Shown here: positions 17,064-24,238 of the stretch, piece after piece
How positions within the stretch are numbered: position 1 is the first letter of the stretch
How the letters are laid out: the number at the start of each line of letters is the position of its first letter
Source: Prevotellaceae bacterium UBA1075
GTDB taxonomy: Bacteria; Bacteroidota; Bacteroidia; Bacteroidales; Bacteroidaceae
Reading direction: 5' to 3'
DNA: 64,000 bases
Assembly (NCBI GenBank): GCA_002316015.1
Contig: DCCS01000045.1
Span: forward strand, 1 to 64,000
Program-made: the position numbers and the translations under genes
Notes under the pieces: generated by a model
Database searches by the model: none
What the model saw: only the letters and a program-made list of their open reading frames with translations
Told to the model about the DNA's origin: nothing

Positions 17064-17102
17064 CTCTGCAATCACGCAAAACAAGCCAAATTTCAGGGAA
17101 CA

Positions 17103-18218
17103 ATGTCATCGACCGCCATACTGCTCATCCTGTCATGCTGCGCCACGGCACACCTGGTCATCACCTGCGTGCTCGCGCTCTACGCCCGCCACCGTATCGA
17201 GTACCTGTGCCTGGCGTGGATTGACGGCATCTTCGGCTTCTCGCTCACGGCGGCGGCCTGCTTCAGCACGGCCATCGGCAATGTGCGCCCCGACTCCATG
17301 CACCCCGTCACGATGCTCTACCTGGTGGCCGTGTGCTACCTGCAGTCCATCTACCCCCTGAGCATCCCCATGCCCGCCTTCCTGCAATGGAAGCGCATGT
17401 GGGCCTATGCCAGGCCGGCCATCGCGCTCATCGTGCTGTATGCCGTGGCCATGCTCTTCGGCGACAGGCATGTGGCCCTGCACACGGCCGATGACCTGTG
17501 GCAGAACCTGCTCAATGCCGGTGTCCTGCTCCGCCTGGCCTCACTGGGGCTCAGCCTTTACTACATCGCCAACATCCTCATGCTGCCCCACCGCATGGCA
17601 CGGCATGCCAATGTGCCCCGCTACATGCTGGGCTACAGCCTGGCCCTGGGCATCTCGGCGCTCTACTACTGCTTCTGCGCCATACACTATGACATCACGC
17701 TGATGATGGTGTATGTCATCATCTTCACCCTGCTCAACCTCTACCTGGCCTTCCGCACGCTGGAGACCATGGCGCTCAACCTGCCCAAGCCTGTCATAAG
17801 GGAGGTCAAGAAGGCGCCCGCGCCCGAAGAGGTGGCCAAGGCCGAGCAGGAGGACTTCAACGAGGCCAACCTCCTGCGCTTCCAGCGCATACAGCTGTGG
17901 ATGCAGAACCACAAGGAGGAGTGGAAGGACAACACCTTCGGGCGTGACCGCCTGTGCGAGGCCGTGGGCATCAACCGCCACCTGGTGCTGCAGAGCGTGC
18001 GCAGCCAGGGCTTCTACAACACGCACGAGTACATCAACTCCTTCCGCATCGAGGAACTGAAGCGCATGGTGCGCCGTGGCGAGGCCACCACGCTCTCGGA
18101 CTGCTGCGACGCAGGCTTCGGCACCATCAAGACCGTGCGCTCCTGCTTCGAGCGGAGCGAGGGCCGCCCCATCGACGAGTGGCTCAGGGAGCAGATCGAC
18201 AAGCGGGGCGGGGAGTGA
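17103..18218 (+). CDS. Membrane-anchored AraC-type (HTH_18) transcriptional regulator
   Basis: A 371-residue protein. Residues 1-225 contain six or seven hydrophobic membrane segments (for example ILLILSCCATAHLVITCVLAL and ALIVLYAVAMLF). A charged linker follows, then an AraC-type DNA-binding domain with RDRLCEAVGINRHLVLQSVR and a second helix-turn-helix in LSDCCDAGFGTIKTVRSCF. It likely senses a membrane or surface signal and controls nearby genes. The adjacent surface-protein cluster is the obvious candidate, by inference. ATG 17103 is chosen because the promoter box at 17056-17063 lies just upstream and a signal-like hydrophobic start follows. Confidence 0.75.
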   Translation: MSSTAILLILSCCATAHLVITCVLALYARHRIEYLCLAWIDGIFGFSLTAAACFSTAIGNVRPDSMHPVTMLYLVAVCYLQSIYPLSIPMPAFLQWKRMWAYARPAIALIVLYAVAMLFGDRHVALHTADDLWQNLLNAGVLLRLASLGLSLYYIANILMLPHRMARHANVPRYMLGYSLALGISALYYCFCAIHYDITLMMVYVIIFTLLNLYLAFRTLETMALNLPKPVIREVKKAPAPEEVAKAEQEDFNEANLLRFQRIQLWMQNHKEEWKDNTFGRDRLCEAVGINRHLVLQSVRSQGFYNTHEYINSFRIEELKRMVRRGEATTLSDCCDAGFGTIKTVRSCFERSEGRPIDEWLREQIDKRGGE

Positions 18219-18307
18219 GGCCATAGGTGGCCCAAGTCCCAAGGGGCCACCCCGGGGATGCAGTTCGTGCACATAAGGGGGTGAAGAAAAATACCGGCGG
18301 GAAAAAG

Positions 18308-18410
18308 GAAGTACTACTGCCACTGCTGGAGAAGTACTACTGCAACGGCTGGGGAAGTACTACTGCAACGACCGGAGAAGTACTACTGCCACGGCTGGGG
18401 AAGCACCCTC
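18308..18410. repeat. 23-bp tandem array
   Basis: Four exact-length 23-bp units start at 18308, 18331, 18354 and 18377, each opening with GAAGTACTACTGC, and a degenerate fifth starts at 18400. Each contains AGTACT, a 6-bp palindrome. The array lies downstream of the AraC-type gene, before two hairpins. Confidence 0.85.
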
Positions 18411-18455
18411 TGAAAGCAAAAGCGCATGCAAGGGCACAAGAAGGCATGAATAAAG

Positions 18456-18509
18456 AAGCAGCCCTGCCGCCGGCCTGTGAGGGCCAGGGGCAGGGCTGCT
18501 TCAGTCTTT
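18456..18509 (+). terminator. Terminator of the AraC-type regulator gene
   Basis: AAGCAGCCCTGCC (18456-18468) pairs perfectly with GGCAGGGCTGCTT (18489-18501), with an inner GGCC/GGCC pairing. TCAGTCTTTC follows. Confidence 0.7.
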
Positions 18510-18513
18510 CTTG

Positions 18514-18546
18514 CCCTCCCCTTGCGCCCCAGGCGCAAGGGGAGGG
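18514..18546. other. 15-bp perfect hairpin between convergent genes
   Basis: CCCTCCCCTTGCGCC (18514-18528), loop CCA, GGCGCAAGGGGAGGG (18532-18546). It lies 12 bases past the stop of the minus-strand small-protein gene and may serve as a terminator or transcript-end stabiliser for it. No T-run follows on that strand. Confidence 0.6.
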
Positions 18547-18557
18547 GGCCGGGGGGA

Positions 18558-18761
18558 TTACCACTGGCTGTCCCAGGGGTTCTTCCTCACGATATCGGTG
18601 CCGTTCATCTCGTCGAAGTCAATACCCATGTTCACGTCGCCTTTGACCAAGGGGGTACTACCATCCGCAGGGGAGGTACTTACGCCTGGAGAATTGGCCA
18701 AAACCGTCTCCCCCACTACATCTACCACTTTCATGGCAGGCTTCATATAAATCTTTTTCAT
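18558..18761 (-). CDS. Small Bacteroidales peptide of the MKKxYxKP type
   Basis: A 67-residue protein. The N-terminus MKKIYMKPAMKVVDVVGET, then VLANSPG, is a recurrent leader-like pattern in short Prevotella and Bacteroides proteins. The C-terminal half is acidic and ends NPWDSQW. There is no signal peptide. It lies 34 bases downstream of the PCMD/calycin gene on the same strand, so it is probably co-transcribed. Function is unknown; a regulatory peptide or a precursor peptide is possible, but no modifying enzyme is seen nearby. Confidence 0.5.
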   Translation of the reverse strand: MKKIYMKPAMKVVDVVGETVLANSPGVSTSPADGSTPLVKGDVNMGIDFDEMNGTDIVRKNPWDSQW

Positions 18762-18795
18762 AATTAATGTTTAAACTTTATATACTCCGTAAGAC

Positions 18796-20913
18796 TTACT
18801 TCACCAATACTTTTTTGCCATTGACAATATTCATTCCTTTCTGCAGTGCAGGGAGACGGCGACCTTCCAAATCGTATATCTCTGTCTTTCCGCTCAGCAA
18901 ATCCCGCACGGCATCGATGGCAGTAGGGTCGGTGGGGAATGCAATGGACTTCACATTTGCATCGCCGGAGGCAGGCAATGTCAGATAGCACCTGTTGGCA
19001 GGAAGAACAGGTTTGGCATACTCATTCTCATTGTCGTCCTCTAAGACACGATAGAAAGCGACACCATCCACATTTTGCTGGTTCTGGAGGACGTAACTAC
19101 CTATAGGTGCCGTAGTTTCGTTCATCACACCTGAAAGAAGTCCATATGTGGCAGAAGGCTGTACATAGTTTTTTACTTCATGAGGAGCTGAAACAGATAC
19201 AAAATTCACACCAATGTCCATGCCCATAAAAGGAATATTGAGTGAAACAGATAGTGACTCAGAAGTAACGTTGCCGCTTGTTATTTTCACTGGAACGACA
19301 CCCAACATAGGCCCCATCCAAACCTTACCATCCAAATCTCCCGCTGTTATAACCGTATTGCCATCATATATGAATTTACCATCAGAGTCCTTTTGAAGGC
19401 GGTTCAAAACAATATTTCCGACAGCCAAACCTTCTCCCATTGGCAGAACAAAGTTCTTGAGCACGAAATTAAACGTGCCGTCCGAGTTATTCACCACTGC
19501 CACATTAGCCTTCGAATGGTAATCGTTTCCGTAAACACTCACAGACAAATCTCCCGTATACACATCAGCATTATAAACAGAATTACCTTTTTCAATTGCT
19601 TTCGCACTTCCTTCCGCATGCACAAGTACAGGGGTATAGGCAGGAATAATTTTGCTATCCAAATCTTTCAATTCCAGGATAGATTCCCCTTTCAATGAGG
19701 AGCACGTATATGCTGTCACTCCATCAGGAACATCCACATCAAAAGGCGCAACAAAAGTGCCATAGTGCGCGGATGAAGAGACAGCAAGTTCTGATACAAA
19801 ATCCTCCACATTAAACCGAATGGTATATGCGCTCACACTCTGACTTAATTCACTGTCTGTTGCATCATAGTCTTCTCCATACACAAAAATCGTTAAGATT
19901 CCCGATCCTTTGTCATAAACTTCTTCTACTTTAGCCCCAACCCCTTTTTTTGTATAAACTATTTTTTTCTGTGGGTCATACGTAGCATCGACTCTCGCTG
20001 ATTTCAGATCGTCAAACTTGTACGTCCTTCCATCATATTTAAATTCATCGTTTTTTAATTCATGATAGTATATTAACTTAACATTATCCACCATCAAAGA
20101 ATTCCCTGCAACGATGGAAGACCGGTCACCAAAATAGTCATTTGCAGAAAAAATAACGTTAATTTTCTCAACCATGGCACTTTCATTGCCATTATAAGAA
20201 AAAGGAATTTCCAAATGTTGCCACTGCCCATTTGTTCCTTCTGTTATGGATGCCTCTGCCAAAGCAACTAAAGTTGCACCATCTGTACAAGAAATTTCGC
20301 CACCCAATGTTTTTCCATCTTCAATTCTATCCAAAACGCATCTGTCACGATTTTCCATAGATGTTTTTGTTGCTGTACCCCAATTGCCATAACCCACAGC
20401 AGTATTAGCAGGGACATCTTTTTGTGACCAAGAACCATTCCACAGGTATGCAACAGCAGTGGCATTCTCATCTTTCTTTTTGCCACGCTGATAATCAAAA
20501 CCAATAGCGTCAGGATGATATGTAAAATCCGCCCCTCCAAATGTTCCCCCGTCCGCATTACGAACAGAGGTCCAGGAAGTTTCAGCAGTAGCCCATGGCG
20601 TGCCAAGCGTAAGATATGCAGGAATTGACTGCCCGAACATGTCTTTATTTTCCAAAAACACGGCTTTCCCTAAACCATTCTTTCCTGTTTTACTTTCCCC
20701 CACAGCCACCGCGCCAAGTTTAGTGTAAACATTGGAAATTTTCCAACCGGAAGGCTGAGTGCCACTTGTTTTTTTGTTTCCGTTGCTATCCCACGGGGTA
20801 CAATCAGACCAGTCTCCATCAAAATCCCCTTTTATCTGTTGAGCCTGCACAGGCTGGACTGAGCCAAGCATACCAAGGGAGAGGAGCGAGTAAAATAATG
20901 TTTTTCGCATCAT
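18796..20913 (-). CDS. Secreted PCMD-like/calycin-like surface protein
   Basis: A 705-residue protein with signal peptide MMRKTLFYSLLSLGMLGSVQPVQAQ. Residues about 25-285 resemble the PCMD beta-sandwich of putative carbohydrate-active surface proteins: SGWKISNVYTKLG, WQHLEIPFSY and MVDNVKLIYY. Residues about 490-620 match the calycin-like domain of the protein at 22726-24126 (shared blocks DGTFNFVLKNF, VGNIVL, WMGPMLGVVP). It ends IYDLEGRRLPALQKG then NIVNGKKVLVK, a type IX-like sorting tail. GC is about 37-45 percent, far below neighbours, which suggests recent acquisition. MM at 20913/20910 are equivalent starts. Confidence 0.65.
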   Translation of the reverse strand: MMRKTLFYSLLSLGMLGSVQPVQAQQIKGDFDGDWSDCTPWDSNGNKKTSGTQPSGWKISNVYTKLGAVAVGESKTGKNGLGKAVFLENKDMFGQSIPAYLTLGTPWATAETSWTSVRNADGGTFGGADFTYHPDAIGFDYQRGKKKDENATAVAYLWNGSWSQKDVPANTAVGYGNWGTATKTSMENRDRCVLDRIEDGKTLGGEISCTDGATLVALAEASITEGTNGQWQHLEIPFSYNGNESAMVEKINVIFSANDYFGDRSSIVAGNSLMVDNVKLIYYHELKNDEFKYDGRTYKFDDLKSARVDATYDPQKKIVYTKKGVGAKVEEVYDKGSGILTIFVYGEDYDATDSELSQSVSAYTIRFNVEDFVSELAVSSSAHYGTFVAPFDVDVPDGVTAYTCSSLKGESILELKDLDSKIIPAYTPVLVHAEGSAKAIEKGNSVYNADVYTGDLSVSVYGNDYHSKANVAVVNNSDGTFNFVLKNFVLPMGEGLAVGNIVLNRLQKDSDGKFIYDGNTVITAGDLDGKVWMGPMLGVVPVKITSGNVTSESLSVSLNIPFMGMDIGVNFVSVSAPHEVKNYVQPSATYGLLSGVMNETTAPIGSYVLQNQQNVDGVAFYRVLEDDNENEYAKPVLPANRCYLTLPASGDANVKSIAFPTDPTAIDAVRDLLSGKTEIYDLEGRRLPALQKGMNIVNGKKVLVK

Positions 20914-21042
20914 AAGTTTATTTTTTAAACATAAATTAAATTTCATTTCGTTATTATCGTGCATGCTGCCCCTGGCACAGGACAAAGAGAACACAAACAC
21001 GCACTTCGCAGGTTCACTGACCACAGCACACTCTGCGTAATG

Positions 21043-21050
21043 CAAAATTA
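21043..21050 (-). promoter_or_regulatory. -7 box of the PCMD/calycin gene
   Basis: The minus strand reads TAATTTTG, giving a leader of about 120 bases before ATG 20913. Confidence 0.5.
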
Positions 21051-21224
21051 CTCCATTTCCCCCGCGCTCCCATAAGAAAAAGGGTAAGAACCATCATTTT
21101 CACCAAACTTTCCGCCACATTACCGAAAAGGAAGGACTCCTGGCGATGAGAGAAGGGTCTATTTCGATGCAGATATCGTATGTCAGCAGAAGTCTTGCAC
21201 CCGTCCCGTTGCGAAACCTTTGTG

Positions 21225-21452
21225 TCAGCCCCCTTCTCGCTCGCCTGGAAATGGCAAAACTGACAGTTGTAAACGCATGCAACCATATGGCTGAAAACGT
21301 GAACTGTCATGTGCCTGCCCAAACGTGCCTATGGTTGCCCGCAACCGTTCCTCCACCGCATGGCCTTTCCTGTCACGGGCCTGGTACTTCCACTCGATGA
21401 AAACGATATTGGCACCTACCTGCCAAACAGGCACAGGCAGGCCGGCTGCCAT
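21225..21452 (-). CDS. Possible short coupled reading frame after the Rpn gene
   Basis: A 75-codon frame starts MAAGLPVPVWQ and its ATG overlaps the Rpn stop codon (ATGA). It contains NIVFIEWKYQARD. No family is recognised and codon use is not clearly coding, so it may be chance. Otherwise the 400-base gap 21046-21451 holds only the upstream region of the PCMD/calycin gene. Confidence 0.2.
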   Translation of the reverse strand: MAAGLPVPVWQVGANIVFIEWKYQARDRKGHAVEERLRATIGTFGQAHDSSRFQPYGCMRLQLSVLPFPGEREGG

Positions 21453-22354
21453 CAGTCTCCCGGCCCGCCGGCAGCCAGTGCCCGCACGTCCTCCACAGAA
21501 AATCCCGTCACCTGTGCCACGGCTTCTGCACTCATGCCCGATGAGAGCATCCTGCGCACAATGTCGGCACGCCCCTGCTGGATGCCCTGCTCTATACCCT
21601 GCTCTATGCCCTGCTCTATACCCTGCTGGAGCGCGGTGCGCAGGGAGTTGTTCAGGTCACGGTAAACCTTCAGGCTGTCCTCGTACCGCCGAAGCTCATC
21701 GGTAGTGAAGCGGGCGATCTCTGCCTCCTCGAAGAGTTTGGCGAAGACGCGCTCCCTGAGCGCCTGCGGACGACGGTCCAGGCGCGAGAGGTTCTTGAGC
21801 ACAAAGAGCCACTTGTCATACTGCGTCACCAGTTCATCCTCCGTCTTGTGGAACTTCGCTATCTCCACGTACTTGAAGGTGAGCTTGTCATTGAACACGC
21901 GGCACGTCTTCTTGTCCAGCAGCCCCACGTCGTGGACAATGTCATGCGGGTCAAAGGACTCCTCGTGCATATCGAAGTTGAGCAGGGCCACCACATAGAC
22001 GTGACTCAGGCGGAAGTCCCAGTCCGGCCCCTTGACGGCCTGCTCACGGATGGGGAAGGTGGCGTAAAAGAGCGAGCGGTCCTTGAAGAACTGCTGGAAG
22101 GCGTTCTGCATCTCCACGATGAACTTCTCGCCGCGCTCGTTCTCGCAATAGACATCGAAGATGGCCTTGCGTCCCGAGGGCGAGTCACCCACATGCTCGC
22201 TGTTGAGGAATTTCACGTCCCTGATGACCTGGAAGCCCTCGAACAGGGAGTTGAGGAAATCCACGAGCAGGTCCTTGTTGGGCTTCGACCCGAAGATGCG
22301 CTTGAAGCCGAAATCGGTAAGCAGGCTGATGTACCGCTCCTCTGACTGTCTCAT
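21452..22354 (-). CDS. Rpn family PD-(D/E)XK nuclease / putative transposase
   Basis: A 300-residue intact homologue of the frameshifted gene at 16110-16839. It begins with LLTDFGFKRIFG, the N-terminal hallmark of PD-(D/E)XK transposase-like (Rpn) proteins. The nuclease core is FDVYCENERGEKFIVEMQ (catalytic D, E and Q). The C-terminus has EQGI repeats encoded by a 12-bp DNA repeat. Rpn proteins are DNA endonucleases linked to RecA-independent recombination. ATG 22354 is used because an upstream TTG overlaps the promoter box. Confidence 0.8.
   Translation of the reverse strand: MRQSEERYISLLTDFGFKRIFGSKPNKDLLVDFLNSLFEGFQVIRDVKFLNSEHVGDSPSGRKAIFDVYCENERGEKFIVEMQNAFQQFFKDRSLFYATFPIREQAVKGPDWDFRLSHVYVVALLNFDMHEESFDPHDIVHDVGLLDKKTCRVFNDKLTFKYVEIAKFHKTEDELVTQYDKWLFVLKNLSRLDRRPQALRERVFAKLFEEAEIARFTTDELRRYEDSLKVYRDLNNSLRTALQQGIEQGIEQGIEQGIQQGRADIVRRMLSSGMSAEAVAQVTGFSVEDVRALAAGGPGD
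21581..21629. repeat. 12-bp in-frame repeat encoding EQGI
   Basis: Four near-identical 12-bp units (plus strand CCCTGCTCTATA/G) encode successive Glu-Gln-Gly-Ile near the C-terminus of the Rpn protein. In-frame expansion or contraction would change linker length without breaking the gene. Confidence 0.75.
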
Positions 22355-22383
22355 AATTCTGTCACTGGTTGGTTTCTGCAATG

Positions 22384-22391
22384 CAAATATA
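22384..22391 (-). promoter_or_regulatory. -7 box of the intact Rpn gene
   Basis: The minus strand reads TATATTTG, 29 bases upstream of ATG 22354. Confidence 0.55.
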
Positions 22392-22487
22392 GCGCATTTG
22401 GGAATAAAGGCAAAACTTTTGGCGACATCACTTCACGGCATGGGCCTGCCTGTCCCTGGCAGACAATCCTCCCCGCCCTGGCTCACA

Positions 22488-22634
22488 CCACAATTTGCCA
22501 AGCACACACCACAGGCGGCCAAGTTCACGCTACAGCCTGCCAAGCATACACCACAGGCGGCCAAGTTCACACTACAGCCTGCCAAGCATACACCACAGGC
22601 GGCCAAGCATACACCACAGGCGGCACAGCCCTAT
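22488..22634. repeat. 21-bp tandem array
   Basis: Units start at 22488, 22509, 22530, 22551, 22572, 22593 and 22614, a regular 21-bp period. Two subtypes alternate, one beginning CCACAGGCGGCCAAG and one beginning CTACAGCCTGCCAAG. It fills most of the 371-base gap between the Rpn promoter and the terminator of the calycin gene. The GCCAAGCA core recalls the GCCAACGCA core of the 22-bp family. Confidence 0.88.
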
Positions 22635-22652
22635 CCACAGGACAGCGGCCCC

Positions 22653-22698
22653 CAAAAAACGAGGCAGGGGACATCCCAGCCCTGGAAGTCCCCTGCCT
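22653..22698 (-). terminator. Rho-independent terminator of the calycin gene
   Basis: On the minus strand, AGGCAGGGGAC (22698-22688) pairs with GTCCCCTGCCT (22672-22662). TCGTTTTTTGGG follows. Confidence 0.85.
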
Positions 22699-22725
22699 TA
22701 CGGTGTGTCCTCTGTCGGACAACGG

Positions 22726-24126
22726 TCACTTGACCATCACCTTGCGGCCATTGACCACATAGATGCCCTTGGTCATGCGCTGCACCCTGCGGCCCTGCAG
22801 GTCACGCACATCACCCTTGACTTCACCGGCCGCGATGCCGCTGATGCCTGTGGGCGTGGCTTTGATGATGGCCGTGTAGGTCACATCGTGGGCAGGCATG
22901 GTGGTGTAGGTGTCTCCCTGCCAGCCCTCGAAGGTGTAGATGTACTCCCCGTCGCTCTGGGGCGTATAGGCGGGGGCTTCGGGCAGAGCCTCGCCATAGG
23001 CCACACCGTACTCCTTGTAGACCTCGTCGCCCACCTTGTAATACACCTTATATATATTGGCCACATAGGAGCCCACTATCACGGTGTCGGCTGTAATGTG
23101 GTCGGGCAGGTTCTGCCACCGGAAGGTGTATCCCTCGCGCTCGGCCATGGCGGGAGCCACGATGGAATCGCCCTCCAGGAGCCTCTGTGTGCTCACGGTA
23201 TCCCCCTCTGCCACGAATGTGGCCACATAGTACTTGGGGAAGTTGTTGTCGCCCAGCGTCACCTTGATTATCTGTCCCAGCGTAGCCATCATGTCGATGT
23301 CGATGGTCACATAGAGCTTGTCATCGGTCATGCGTCCCTTCATGGCCAGGGGCACACTGCCCAACATGGGACCCAGCCACATCTCCACCGTGGAGTCGCT
23401 GCCCTCGGTAATCACAATGCTGTCATTGAAGGCAAACTCCCTGATACCATCCTTGTCCCATGCGACGGGAAGGTCAGAAAGCACGATATTGCCCACAGGC
23501 ATAGTCGCCTCGCCCGACACGAGCGAGAAGTTCTCCAGGCGGAAGTCGATGGTGCCACCGGCATTCTGCACCACTTGCACTGTGGTGGGAGCAGGCTCGG
23601 TGGATTCGTCATTTATGGTCACCACCAGATTCTCGGTGTAGGCACTCGCGGGAAAGTCATTGGTGCCCAGCGTCACCTTGATTATCTGCCCCAGCGTAGC
23701 CATCATGTCAATGTCGATGGACACATACAGGCGGCTGTCTGTCATCTTGCCGCGCATTACCAGGGGCACATCGCCCAGCATGGGGCCCAGCCACATCTCC
23801 ACCGTGGAGTCGCTGCCCTCGGCAATCACGATGCTGTCATTGAAGGCGAAGGTTTTGCAGTCTCCAGTCAGGCTGTCCACAGGCAGCCCCGTCAGCACGA
23901 TATTGCCCACAGGCATAGTCGCCTCGCCCGACACGAGCGAGAAGTTCTCCAGGCGGAAGTCGATGGTGCCGTCGGTGTTCTCCACCACGGTCACCATGGT
24001 TTTCTGAGGGGCGGTACTTTCGCCATTGATACTCACGACGAGGTCCTCGGTGTAGGTTTTCATGGCCTGTGCTCCTGCGAGCAGCGAGCAGAAGGCCGAG
24101 AGGATAAGGAGTAAAGTTTTCTTCAT
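22726..24126 (-). CDS. Secreted protein with two calycin-like domains and an InlB-type repeat
   Basis: A 466-residue protein with signal peptide MKKTLLLILSAFCSLLAGAQA. Two calycin-like domains (about residues 24-160 and 163-300) share the blocks IDFRLENFSLVSGEATMPVG, NIVL and WLGPMLG. Two Listeria-Bacteroides (InlB B-type) repeats follow, including EREGYTFRWQNLP and YIYTFEGWQGD. The end is RDLQGRRVQRMTKG then IYVVNGRKVMVK, a type IX-like sorting tail. It is probably displayed at the cell surface. Calycin-like barrels usually bind small hydrophobic ligands; the ligand here is unknown. The two domains are nearly identical at DNA level, so the duplication is recent or kept alike by gene conversion. 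Confidence 0.75.
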   Translation of the reverse strand: MKKTLLLILSAFCSLLAGAQAMKTYTEDLVVSINGESTAPQKTMVTVVENTDGTIDFRLENFSLVSGEATMPVGNIVLTGLPVDSLTGDCKTFAFNDSIVIAEGSDSTVEMWLGPMLGDVPLVMRGKMTDSRLYVSIDIDMMATLGQIIKVTLGTNDFPASAYTENLVVTINDESTEPAPTTVQVVQNAGGTIDFRLENFSLVSGEATMPVGNIVLSDLPVAWDKDGIREFAFNDSIVITEGSDSTVEMWLGPMLGSVPLAMKGRMTDDKLYVTIDIDMMATLGQIIKVTLGDNNFPKYYVATFVAEGDTVSTQRLLEGDSIVAPAMAEREGYTFRWQNLPDHITADTVIVGSYVANIYKVYYKVGDEVYKEYGVAYGEALPEAPAYTPQSDGEYIYTFEGWQGDTYTTMPAHDVTYTAIIKATPTGISGIAAGEVKGDVRDLQGRRVQRMTKGIYVVNGRKVMVK

Positions 24127-24133
24127 AATCTTG

Positions 24134-24213
24134 TGTGTAAATGCTGTTGCTTATGTGTAAATTCTGTTGTCTATGTGTAAATGCTGTCGCGCTTATGTGT
24201 AAATGCTGTCGCC
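24134..24213. repeat. 20-bp tandem repeat in the leader of the calycin gene
   Basis: Units begin at 24134 (20 bp), 24154 (20), 24174 (22) and 24196 (partial), each with the core TGTGTAAATGCTGT or a one-base variant. The array ends 7 bases from the start codon at 24126, so it forms the 5' leader and promoter region of that gene. Confidence 0.88.
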
Positions 24214-24238
24214 TGCCCTCATCACCTGTGTGTCCCAC

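Noticed and set aside
18219..18646. Coding frame across the 23-bp array
   Set aside because: The frame is produced by the repeat itself, with no start region or family match, and it runs into the two hairpins.
22355..22381. Longer Rpn start at TTG 22381
   Set aside because: It lies within a few bases of the TATATTTG box, too close to be transcribed.
22488..22634. Possible CRISPR array
   Set aside because: The units are directly adjacent with no unique spacers, and no cas gene is present. The same applies to the 22- and 23-bp arrays.
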